This document shows, piece by piece, positions 7,657 to 15,423 of a DNA stretch of 45,723 nt. The notes below the pieces were generated by a model. The model made no database searches, was not told the origin of the DNA, and was given only the letters and a program-made list of their open reading frames with translations. Source of the stretch: Tannerellaceae bacterium (GTDB lineage Bacteria; Bacteroidota; Bacteroidia; Bacteroidales; Tannerellaceae); assembly GCA_021201295.1 (NCBI GenBank), contig JAJQFE010000062.1:1-45723 (forward strand), given 5' to 3'. Each line of letters starts with the position of its first letter. Position 1 is the first letter of the stretch. Position numbers and translations under genes: made by a program.

Positions 7657-9642
7657 TTAATTTATCACAATTCTTTCTCCCAGTTCTTTACTAATGACTC
7701 TCTTGATCATATTCAACTGCTCTAACTGCTTCATGAATGCCAGAATCTCTTCCGGGTTGTTTTCCTGCTGAGCCTGTTTAATTTTGTTCTGCACTTCTTT
7801 TATCTGATGTTGAATATAAGCATTCTTAAAGGAATATAGTTCTTTGGCCAACACCTGTTTCAGCACATCCTCTTCCTGTTCCAGTTCCCGGTGTTTGGAA
7901 TGATATTTACTCAGTTGATACTTTTCACTGATCAGATTCGCAGCCAGACGGCTTACATTCGGGTCCGGATGGGCCAGAAAATAACGTTGGGCGATAAATC
8001 CTTCTTCCCGGCACAGATTGACACATTCGTCCAGCATCTGCTTATAAGTAGGAGTGAAAAAAGTCAGGTCATCCTGTTCCAGTTCCGTTTTAATATATTC
8101 CGCGACATATTGGATCACTTTCTCTTCCTGTGTCTCCGGATCTTTCTCTTTATACAGATCCGTACCTCCGTATTTGACCACATATTTTAACAAAGCCAGC
8201 TCATAGGCCTCAAAAGGAGAGGGTTTAGCATGCTCTGTTTCTCCTTCCGGATGAGGCATATTTCCCGGTATGGGTTCCGGGATCCGGTTTTCTACCTGCT
8301 TTTGAGCAGCACGGGAGACAGAAGCCTGTTTCTCGCCTTCTTGCAGGCGGAGTTTATTGACCTCATTTAATAGGATCCGTTCTTCAATCTCCATCATCGT
8401 ACTACATTCCCGGATATAGACTGAACGGGCAATATTATCCGGAATAATAGCTACCGTTTTGATAATATCGGAAATAAGGGACGAACGTTTGATCGGATCC
8501 GAACCTGCTTCTTCCAGGAGCAGCCGGGTTTTAAACCGGATAAAGTCTGTTTCATTTTCCTGAATAAATTCGGCAAAACGGGTGGCATTGTTTTTACGGG
8601 CAAAAGAGTCCGGGTCCTCCCCGTCAGGAAGTAGTACCACTTTGACATTCATCCCCTCTTCCAGGATCAGGTCAATCCCACGAAGAGCGGCTTTGATCCC
8701 GGCCGCATCTCCGTCATATAATACGGTCACATTATTGGTGAACCGGCGGATAAGCCGGATCTGGGGTTGTGTCAGTGCAGTACCGGAAGAGGCAACCACA
8801 TTCTCAATACCGGCCTGGTACATGGAGATCACATCCGTATATCCTTCTACCAGAAAGCACCGGTCTGATTTGACAATCGCCTGCTTGGCAAAAAAGATCC
8901 CGTAAAGTTCATTACTTTTATGATAGATCGCACTTTCCGGTGAATTGACATATTTGGCAGTCTTATCGTCTTTTTTAAGGGTTCGTCCTCCGAAGGCTAC
9001 GACTTTTCCACTCAATCCATGAACCGGGAAGATGACCCGCCCTCTGAAACGGTCATTCACATTCCCGTTTTCATACGCTACGATCAATCCGGTCTTTTCC
9101 AGGTATTCTTTTTTATAGCCTTTTTTTACTGCTTCCTGATACAGGGCATCTTTTTGTTCCAGACTGTAACCCAACTGGAATTTACGGATAATATCCTCCC
9201 GGAAACCGCGTTCCGAAAAATAGCGCAAGCCTATGCTTTTGCCTTCTATATGTTCATATAGCTGCGTAGTGAAATATGTTTGAGCCCAGCTATTCACGAT
9301 CAGCATACTTTCCCGGTCACTCTGGATCTGTTTCTCCCGGTCCGAAAGTTCCCGTTCCTGGATGTCAATATGGTATTTTTTGGCTAAGAAACGCAGCGCG
9401 TCAAAATAGTTGAGCTGTTCATGCTTCATGATGAAGTGGACAGAAGTACCTCCCTCCCCACAGGCAAAACATTTACAGATATTTTTAGCAGGAGATACAT
9501 AGAAAGAAGGAGACTTATCCGTATGGAAAGGACATAAACCTACATAGTTGACCCCGCGTCTTCGCAGGGTAACAAATTCAGAAACTACATCCACAATATT
9601 TGCTGCATCCAGTATCCGGTCTATCGTAGGTTGATCGATCAT
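7657..9642 (-). CDS. dnaG: DNA primase
   Basis: DnaG makes RNA primers for chromosome replication. The 661-residue protein has the N-terminal CHC2 zinc finger (Cys37, His40, Cys58, Cys61). The catalytic core includes RFRGRVIFPVHGLSGKVVAFGGR, and the TOPRIM domain (about 260-345) contains FLVEGYTDV, LYDGDAAG and LLPDGEDPDSF. The C-terminal part from about residue 450 is the divergent helicase-interaction region. It heads a leftward unit followed by the damaged ABC exporter. A -7 box lies 24 bp upstream of the ATG. Confidence 0.97.
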   Translation of the reverse strand: MIDQPTIDRILDAANIVDVVSEFVTLRRRGVNYVGLCPFHTDKSPSFYVSPAKNICKCFACGEGGTSVHFIMKHEQLNYFDALRFLAKKYHIDIQERELSDREKQIQSDRESMLIVNSWAQTYFTTQLYEHIEGKSIGLRYFSERGFREDIIRKFQLGYSLEQKDALYQEAVKKGYKKEYLEKTGLIVAYENGNVNDRFRGRVIFPVHGLSGKVVAFGGRTLKKDDKTAKYVNSPESAIYHKSNELYGIFFAKQAIVKSDRCFLVEGYTDVISMYQAGIENVVASSGTALTQPQIRLIRRFTNNVTVLYDGDAAGIKAALRGIDLILEEGMNVKVVLLPDGEDPDSFARKNNATRFAEFIQENETDFIRFKTRLLLEEAGSDPIKRSSLISDIIKTVAIIPDNIARSVYIRECSTMMEIEERILLNEVNKLRLQEGEKQASVSRAAQKQVENRIPEPIPGNMPHPEGETEHAKPSPFEAYELALLKYVVKYGGTDLYKEKDPETQEEKVIQYVAEYIKTELEQDDLTFFTPTYKQMLDECVNLCREEGFIAQRYFLAHPDPNVSRLAANLISEKYQLSKYHSKHRELEQEEDVLKQVLAKELYSFKNAYIQHQIKEVQNKIKQAQQENNPEEILAFMKQLEQLNMIKRVISKELGERIVIN

Positions 9643-9665
9643 CTTCTAACGGTTCTTACGGAAGA

Positions 9666-9673
9666 CAAAAGTA
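9666..9673 (-). promoter_or_regulatory. Candidate -7 box of dnaG
   Basis: TACTTTTG on the minus strand fits TAnnTTTG, close upstream of the dnaG ATG. A divergent box for the next gene lies 22 bp away. Confidence 0.5.
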
Positions 9674-9695
9674 AGGATTATTTTCAAGAAAAGTG

Positions 9696-9703
9696 TATAT
9701 TTG
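9696..9703 (+). promoter_or_regulatory. Candidate -7 box of the DUF5106 gene
   Basis: TATATTTG fits TAnnTTTG and is divergent from the dnaG box. With the ATG at 9817 it would give a leader of about 100 nt. Confidence 0.5.
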
Positions 9704-9816
9704 TCGTCTCAATACAAATGCAGGCATATGAAGTGCACAGATGCAGATAAGTGAGACTTGAAATGGATGGAAGAATCCGGTCTGTAAGCTCCATAGAACC
9801 GTTTAAATGCTTTTAT

Positions 9817-10737
9817 ATGAAAACCTTGTTTCTTTTTTTATTCCTGTTACTTTTTGTGAATTGTAATGGCCAGCAGACTCCGGCCAGCCAGCATGTGTCA
9901 ACTGATCCGCCGGCTTTCCGGATGGTTTCTATCCCTGAAATACTGACGGTGCCTGAAGACCGGGCTGCTTATCTGGTGACCCATTACTGGGATCATTTTG
10001 ATTTTACAGACCGTGCCTACATCCAGTTGCCGGACGTAACGGAACAGGTGTTTGTCGACTATATTGATGTCCTTGCTTATGTCACGCCTGAAACTGCTTC
10101 TGCTTCCATTAAAGGGATGCTGCAAAAAGCGGAAGCCGATCCGGATATGTTTACTTATCTGACGGAATTGTATGAAAAGTATTTATACGATCCTAATTCC
10201 CCGATGAGAAATGAGGAATTATATATTCCGGTACTGGAATTCCTGACTGCTTCACCCCGCATAGAGGAAATACATAAGATCCATCCTTCCCATCTGCTGG
10301 AAGTCGCTTTACGGAACAGGGTAGGACAGCCGGCCACCCATTTTACCTACACATTGGCCAACGGCCGGCAGCAATCCCTATATGACCTGGAAAGTGAGTA
10401 TACATTACTCTATTTTTATAATCCGGATTGCAGTAGCTGTAAAGAACTGACCGGAGAGCTGAAAGCGTCTGAGCTGGTACGGGCTATGGTCTCATCCGGC
10501 CGTTTACAGATCCTGGCTGTCTATCCGGATGAAGATCTGACTGCCTGGAAGAATCATTAGGCGTCTATGCCTTCGGAATGGATTAATTCCTATGACCAGG
10601 ATGTGGCCTTAAAAGAGGAGGAAATCTATGACCTCAAAGCAATCCCTACTCTCTACCTGTTGGATAAAGATAAAAAAGTGGTATTAAAAGATACCTGGTT
10701 TGCCCAGTTGGAATATGTATTGAAGCAATTAAACTAA
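9817..10737 (+). pseudogene. DUF5106/thioredoxin-like lipoprotein, in-frame TAG
   Basis: Exported protein with an N-terminal DUF5106-like helical domain and a C-terminal thioredoxin fold (LLYFYNPDCSSCKELTGEL, redox motif CSSC). I prefer the ATG at 9817 over the GTG at 9751, because MKTLFLFLFLLLFVNC is a lipoprotein-type signal. The frame is stopped by TAG at 10558-10560 after LTAWKNH. It then continues in the same frame to 10737 with ordinary family sequence (MPSEWINSYD, AIPTLYLLDKDKKVVLKD), including the cis-Pro loop (AIPT) of the thioredoxin fold. CAG-to-TAG is the simplest cause. The truncated product lacks the last third of the redox domain. The M48 gene 12 bp downstream is also broken. 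Confidence 0.85.
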
Positions 10738-10749
10738 TCAACTCATCAA

Positions 10750-11541
10750 ATGAAAAAGTACTTATTATTGTGTATGTTAGTAGCAGGCATAAGTGTGTCA
10801 GGATCTGCTCAGACCAAAGTGGGAGGGAAAAAAATTGATACTAAAAAAGTAGTAGGTGCAGCCAGTGATGTGGCCCATGCAATTACCTTGTCAGATGCCG
10901 ATATTGCCAGGATCAGCCGGGAGTATATCGAATGGATGGATGCCCATAATGAGGTCGCAGGTCCGGACACGGAAATGGGATAACGGCTGGAGCGTCTGAC
11001 GTCCGGCATTCAGGTAGACGGATTACCCCTTAATTTTAAGGTTTATCATGTAATAGATGTCAATGCTTTTGCCTGTGGAGATGGAAGTATCCGGGTATGT
11101 GGCGGTCTGATGCAGGTCATGGAGGATGCAGAAGTAATGGCAGTTATAGGCCATGAAATAGGTCACGTGGTGCACACAGATGTGAAGAACGCCATGAAAA
11201 ATGCTTACCTGACTTCTGCCGCTAAGAATGCTATGAGTGTGGCAGAAGGGACTGTGCAGAAATTAACCGACTCAGACCTGGGTTCTTTAGCGCAGGCTTT
11301 ATCCGGAGCTCAATATTCCCAGAAACAAGAATATGCAGCCGATGATTATGCCTTTGACTTTTGTGTTAAAAATGGACTAGATCCTTATGGAATGGCGGAT
11401 GCCCTGGATAAATTAGTGGAGTTAAGCAACGCAGGAGGGGAAAAAGCCTCTTCTATTCAGAGCATGTTTTCCACACATCCGGATAGTGAAAAACGTGCGG
11501 TTCGCATGCGGGAAAAAGCCGATAAGCACACGGGGAAATAA
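10750..11541 (+). pseudogene. M48-family metallopeptidase, in-frame TAA
   Basis: A secreted or periplasmic M48 peptidase (BepA/LoiP-like). It starts with a signal peptide (MKKYLLLCMLVAGISVSGSAQ). TAA at 10981-10983 interrupts the frame after GPDTEMG; the same frame continues without further stops through RLERLTSG, VYHVIDVNAFACGDGSIRV and the zinc motif HEIGH (135-139, counted through the stop). The third-ligand region is QEYAADDYAFD. A Gln or Lys codon is expected at the stop. The catalytic part has ATGs of its own (for example at 11110), but a product starting there would lack the signal peptide. Family length is otherwise normal at 263 residues. Confidence 0.85.
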
Positions 11542-11588
11542 ACACAGGCAGCTTCAGTCATTCCCGGCTCTGTTTCAACAGGACTGGT

Positions 11589-12917
11589 TCAGAATATCTT
11601 TTTTTGCAGGGTCCGGAGCCAGATGAAAGAGACGATTCCTTTGGCTATACTGGAAATGGATATGGCCCACCATACACCTTCCACTCCTAAGCCTATAGAA
11701 GAGAGCAGGATGGCTAGCGGAATACGCAGGGTGTTAAAGGTAATGCTGATAATCGCAGGAGGGATCGTACGTCCGGTTCCATAGAATAATCCCTGGATGG
11801 TAATCTCAATTATCATAAAAAGCATGGAATAACCATCTATCTGTAGGAATATCCCTCCGGCAAGATAAGCCTCTCTTTCCGGTATGATCCATGAAAATAC
11901 TTCCGTGCCGAAAAAGACAAACAGGATGGTACAGAATAAACCAAATACAGAAGTCATTAACAGCGTGGTATGATAAGCGCCTCTTAACCTGTCCTTTTTA
12001 CCGGCTGTAAAATTCTGTGCCACAAAAGTGCTGAGTGCTGTACTGAATCCCTGGGACGTATTCCAGGCAATTGCTTCTATTTGTACTCCGGCTGTCAGAG
12101 TCATTAATCCCAGATGTCCTCCCTGGGTAGAGGCAGTACGTCCCATAAACAGGTTAATGACCGCAAAAAAGGTATTTAACAGGGCTACCGGTATGCCGAG
12201 AATAAAAATCCGTTTGGTATATACTCCTTTCAGCCGGGTTAGAAAAGGAAAACCTCCTAATAGTTTATGGCGCTTTTTGAGTTGATAGACAAACGTACAG
12301 AAAATTACACTTTCTGCAATCCAGGTGGTCATGGCTGCTCCCGTAGTTCCCCAGCCAAACCCCAGGATAAAGAGCGGGTCCAACAGCATGTTTACGACTA
12401 ATCCGGAACCACTGATCAGAAAAGGAATCTTACTCTGTCCCGAAGCATTGTAAATTCCGGTAAAAGCTATAGACAGAAAATAGAAGGGAAAGGCTGTGGA
12501 AATAACCCTCAGGTAGATAGAGGCATCGGAAGCAATCGCAGCATCCAGTTTATAAAAAGAAATGATCGGATTTGCAAAAATAAACAAGAGAAGCCCCCAT
12601 AGGCAGGCAATCAGTAAAGAGATCGTAATATTATGAGATGCATAGGTACGGGCATTCTTCGTGTCCTGGGCACCAATACTTTGTCCTACACTCACCTCAG
12701 AGCCTACTTTATTTAAGAGGGAAATAGAGGAAGTCATCCAGGTCAGGATCCCCACTGCGCCGATAGCTGCCACTGCCTCACTCCCCAGACGTCCTACCCA
12801 GATCATATCTGTTATACTGTAAGCCATCTGAATGAAAGAAGTACCCATGATGGGCAAGGCGAGATTAAATAGTTGACGTCTGATAGGACCCTGCGTCAGG
12901 TCTTTTGTTCCTTGCAT
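11589..12917 (-). CDS. MATE family efflux transporter
   Basis: A 442-residue polytopic protein of the MATE (NorM/DinF-like) class, which exports drugs or metabolites using Na+ or H+ gradients. The N-terminal landmark is LTQGPIRRQLFNLALPIMGTSFIQMAYSI, and about twelve hydrophobic segments follow. The substrate cannot be predicted. I chose the ATG at 12915-12917 (MQGTKDLTQG). A longer frame to 13061 adds 48 non-family residues and would start inside the divergent isomerase gene. A -7 box sits 23 bp upstream of the chosen ATG. Confidence 0.9.
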   Translation of the reverse strand: MQGTKDLTQGPIRRQLFNLALPIMGTSFIQMAYSITDMIWVGRLGSEAVAAIGAVGILTWMTSSISLLNKVGSEVSVGQSIGAQDTKNARTYASHNITISLLIACLWGLLLFIFANPIISFYKLDAAIASDASIYLRVISTAFPFYFLSIAFTGIYNASGQSKIPFLISGSGLVVNMLLDPLFILGFGWGTTGAAMTTWIAESVIFCTFVYQLKKRHKLLGGFPFLTRLKGVYTKRIFILGIPVALLNTFFAVINLFMGRTASTQGGHLGLMTLTAGVQIEAIAWNTSQGFSTALSTFVAQNFTAGKKDRLRGAYHTTLLMTSVFGLFCTILFVFFGTEVFSWIIPEREAYLAGGIFLQIDGYSMLFMIIEITIQGLFYGTGRTIPPAIISITFNTLRIPLAILLSSIGLGVEGVWWAISISSIAKGIVSFIWLRTLQKKIF

Positions 12918-12939
12918 GTTTCTTCTCTGAAATTTGGTG

Positions 12940-12947
12940 CAAAAATA
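12940..12947 (-). promoter_or_regulatory. Candidate -7 box of the MATE gene
   Basis: TATTTTTG on the minus strand fits TAnnTTTG. It supports the shorter start at 12917. A weaker plus-strand box (TACCTTTA, 12960-12967) may serve the divergent gene. Confidence 0.5.
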
Positions 12948-12996
12948 GGAATAATTTTTTACCTTTAGGCCTGTTAATCTTAAAGTAACAAAACAT

Positions 12997-13881
12997 ATGG
13001 TCACACGTAGAGGATTTTTAAAAACAAGCGCCGCAGTAGCTGCATTGAGTGTTATGCCCAAAGGGTTTGCAGCAGTCTTCCCATCTAAAGAAAAAGCAAT
13101 TGGGGTTCAATTGTACAGTGTCCGGGACGATTTACAGAAAGATTTTGACGGAACTATGAAAGCCGTAGTGGATATGGGCTATAAACGGCTGGAATCTTTT
13201 GGTTACCGGGATGGTAAGTTTTTCGGTAAAACGCCGGTAGAGATGAAAAAATACCTGGATGACCTGGGAGCAAAGATGACAGGTTCGCACACCGGAAGCC
13301 GTTTGTTAGAGGCAAATGATACGGAAGGATGGGATTTCTGGAAGAAAAATGCGGCTGACACGGCAGAGCTGGGTTGTAAATGGATGATTCAGGCCGGTTA
13401 TCCGGTCAGGGATATACAAAGCATTTTAGATGTGAAACGCCTGGCAGACCAGTTTAACAGATGTGGAGAGATTGCCAGAGCCAATGGGCTGAAGTTTGCT
13501 TTCCATAACCATGTGGAGGAATTCCATGAACTGGAAGGACAGATTCCGTATGATGTAATGATTGAAAATACGGAGAAAGATCTGGTTACTTTCCAGATAG
13601 ATACCGCCCAGTTGGTATATGGAGGTTTTAAGTGTGATGATTATGTCAGGCGGTATCCGGGACGTTTTGCTAACTGGCATTTGAAAGATGCGAATCCGGA
13701 CGGGGAAGGCAGTACAGAATTTGGCAAAGGTCTGGTTGATTTTGAAGCCTTGTTCGCCGTAGCGGAACTGGCAGGACTGGAAGATTACTACGTAGAACAG
13801 GAACGCTATAACATGGCTCCGCTGGATGCCCTGAAGTACTATTATGATTTCCTGATGAATGCTCCTTATGTGAAGTGGTGA
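12997..13881 (+). CDS. Tat-exported sugar phosphate isomerase/epimerase-like TIM-barrel protein
   Basis: A 294-residue protein of the xylose isomerase-like TIM-barrel superfamily (AP endonuclease 2 fold). The N-terminus is a twin-arginine signal (TRRGFLKTSAAVAALSVM), so it is probably exported folded. Barrel landmarks are IGVQLYSVRDDLQKDF, FAFHNHVEEF, TFQIDTAQLVYGG and NWHLKDANP; the Glu, Asp and His positions match the metal-binding site of the family. Paralogues in Bacteroidota often act in uptake of unusual sugars; the substrate here is unknown. It is monocistronic and ends in a strong terminator. Confidence 0.9.
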   Translation: MVTRRGFLKTSAAVAALSVMPKGFAAVFPSKEKAIGVQLYSVRDDLQKDFDGTMKAVVDMGYKRLESFGYRDGKFFGKTPVEMKKYLDDLGAKMTGSHTGSRLLEANDTEGWDFWKKNAADTAELGCKWMIQAGYPVRDIQSILDVKRLADQFNRCGEIARANGLKFAFHNHVEEFHELEGQIPYDVMIENTEKDLVTFQIDTAQLVYGGFKCDDYVRRYPGRFANWHLKDANPDGEGSTEFGKGLVDFEALFAVAELAGLEDYYVEQERYNMAPLDALKYYYDFLMNAPYVKW

Positions 13882-13904
13882 ACCTGTTCTTTAACAAAAT
13901 AGAT

Positions 13905-13943
13905 ATCCTCCGGACAGTATGATAGCGTCCGGAGGATTTTTTT
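13905..13943 (+). terminator. Terminator after the isomerase-like gene
   Basis: Perfect 11-bp arms (ATCCTCCGGAC/GTCCGGAGGAT) with an 11-nt loop, followed by seven T residues. Confidence 0.9.
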
Positions 13944-14127
13944 GTTCTCCGGGACAGCAGGGCGTATCCGGCGACTGGTAACGGGTTCGTATACATTATA
14001 ATATAAAGCCGGTAAAACCATAAACTTTTTTCTGTCTTAAATGTTTTATTTTCAGATTTCCTGTTACGAGGGATCATTAAAAAACAGAAGAATATCCATG
14101 TTTATTAATAAATTAATTGAAGTAACT

Positions 14128-14859
14128 ATGAAAAAGTTTTTTCTAATCGCTCTTGCTGCTGTCATGGGGATTGGTCTGGTGTCTGCACAGGATACAGGAT
14201 GCCTGATCCTTTTTCCAACAGAAAAAGGGGCACAATTGGTAACTCAGAGTTATGATGGAAATAATAATCTGCTGAGTACAACCACCTATACTGTAGGAGA
14301 TGCCTATCAGAATTATTATGCGGATAATGCAGAAATCGGGTATACCACCGTAGATGCTATGGGGAATGTAATCGAGCAGGGAACTATGGAAACCAGTTGC
14401 CAGGATGATAATTTCTATATGAAGTCTGTCAACCGGGCCAGTTTGGGTAGTATTCAGACCATGATCCCTCAGAACATTGAATTTATGGGTAATTTCCTGG
14501 ATTATCCCAACACATTTGCTTCCGGATTCCCTTATGACCAGACCTTTGAGATGGATGGGGGAGAATTCAAGATCCAGGATAAGAATGACAAAAAGGAATT
14601 TATGCGCGTAAAAGTCTATAACAGACGGTATGAAAAAAATGAAAAGGTCGATACGCCTGTTCATCCTTTTAATGCTGCCAAGATTACGTATGATGTGGAC
14701 GTCTATGATAGTAATACCCGCCAGACCACTACCTTTAAAGGGATTGAATGGTATTCCTATAAAGCAGGTATTGTCCGTTCGGAAGTGTATGACGAAAATA
14801 ATAACCTGGCAGGTTACAGCGTATTGAGTAGTATGTCCAAAGACTATTATAACAATTAA
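14128..14859 (+). CDS. Secreted protein, TapB/DUF3108-like
   Basis: A 243-residue protein with a clear signal peptide (MKKFFLIALAAVMGIGLVSA, about 20 residues). The rest is rich in beta strands with repeating aromatic and charged positions (TTTYTVGDAYQNYYA, GIEWYSYKAGIVRSEVYDENN). The pattern resembles TapB/DUF3108-type periplasmic proteins, where the last segment describes conversion of a polymer-like structure, but I give this only moderate weight. The ATG at 14128 was chosen over the ATG at 14041, because the upstream 29 residues would bury the signal peptide. Six bp separate it from the next gene. Function unknown. Confidence 0.75.
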   Translation: MKKFFLIALAAVMGIGLVSAQDTGCLILFPTEKGAQLVTQSYDGNNNLLSTTTYTVGDAYQNYYADNAEIGYTTVDAMGNVIEQGTMETSCQDDNFYMKSVNRASLGSIQTMIPQNIEFMGNFLDYPNTFASGFPYDQTFEMDGGEFKIQDKNDKKEFMRVKVYNRRYEKNEKVDTPVHPFNAAKITYDVDVYDSNTRQTTTFKGIEWYSYKAGIVRSEVYDENNNLAGYSVLSSMSKDYYNN

Positions 14860-14865
14860 GCCGGT

Positions 14866-15195
14866 ATGAAAGAAGAGAGTCTGCATATAGCCCGTATGCT
14901 TGGCGAATGTATACACGTCTGCAATTATTGTTTTAACGCCTGTCTGGATGAAGAAGACATGAACATGATGACGGAATGTATCCGGTTAGACAAAGAATGT
15001 GTACAGGTCTGCTCTGCTACTCTGGCAACCATTTATCCGGGTAGTCATCTGGCACAGGATATGCTGGCACTTTGTAAAAAAGCCTGCCTGGCCTGTGCAG
15101 AAGAATGTAGTAAATATTCCCATGAACATTGCCAGACATGTGCAAGGGTTTGCCGGGCATGCGCAACAGCATGTGAGGAATTTAAACAGGCTTGA
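14866..15195 (+). CDS. Cys-rich four-helix bundle protein (DUF326, copper storage-like)
   Basis: A 109-residue protein with 18 cysteines spaced along predicted helices (for example ECIHVCNYCFNACLDEED, LCKKACLACAEECSK, CQTCARVCRACATACEE). This is the DUF326 pattern, related to the copper storage protein Csp, in which cysteines line the core of a four-helix bundle and bind many Cu(I) ions. No signal peptide is seen, so it would be a cytosolic Csp3-like form. The GS/ammonium genes nearby give no clue to a metal role. Copper binding is inferred from the family. Confidence 0.85.
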   Translation: MKEESLHIARMLGECIHVCNYCFNACLDEEDMNMMTECIRLDKECVQVCSATLATIYPGSHLAQDMLALCKKACLACAEECSKYSHEHCQTCARVCRACATACEEFKQA

Positions 15196-15206
15196 TTAAA
15201 AATAAC

Positions 15207-15232
15207 AAAGGGTGTTCCTGAAGGACACCCTT
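15207..15232 (+). terminator. Hairpin after the DUF326 gene
   Basis: AAGGGTGT...ACACCCTT stem with an inner CCT/AGG extension, 12 bp after the DUF326 stop. There is no T run behind it, so termination is only likely. It resembles the hairpin after glnN at 15396-15420. Confidence 0.5.
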
Positions 15233-15395
15233 CCGGGTAGTTAAAGGAGTGATCGCTTCGCTGGGCGTTAAAGGAGTCAGTAGATAAGCATTCATTTAGA
15301 TACATATAGTGTTACTGATCCACTAAGAAACGAAGTTTCTGATAACTACTAACGGGCAGGGCGACCGGTAACTCCTTTACCTCCTGGGACTACGT
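15233..15395. repeat. Intergenic element with GTTAAAGGAGT repeats
   Basis: A gene-free stretch with a motif in both orientations: GTTAAAGGAGT at 15240-15250 and 15267-15277, and inverted ACTCCTTTAC at 15371-15380. A small palindrome, AGAAAC-GAA-GTTTCT, lies between them. Similar hairpins flank both ends. It looks like a palindromic intergenic element rather than a gene; no coding frame is convincing. Confidence 0.4.
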
Positions 15396-15420
15396 AAAGG
15401 TGTCTGAAAAGACACCCTTT
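15396..15420 (-). terminator. Terminator after the first glnN
   Basis: On the minus strand, GGGTGTC-TTTTCA-GACACC followed by TTT lies 4 bp after the glnN stop. Confidence 0.6.
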
Positions 15421-15423
15421 CTT

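Noticed and set aside
12918-13061. Longer start for the MATE transporter
   Set aside because: The extra 48 residues do not match the family and overlap the start of the divergent gene and both promoters.
14143-14916. A 257-codon minus-strand frame
   Set aside because: It is the shadow of the secreted-protein gene, which has a signal peptide and normal family pattern; the antisense frame has neither.
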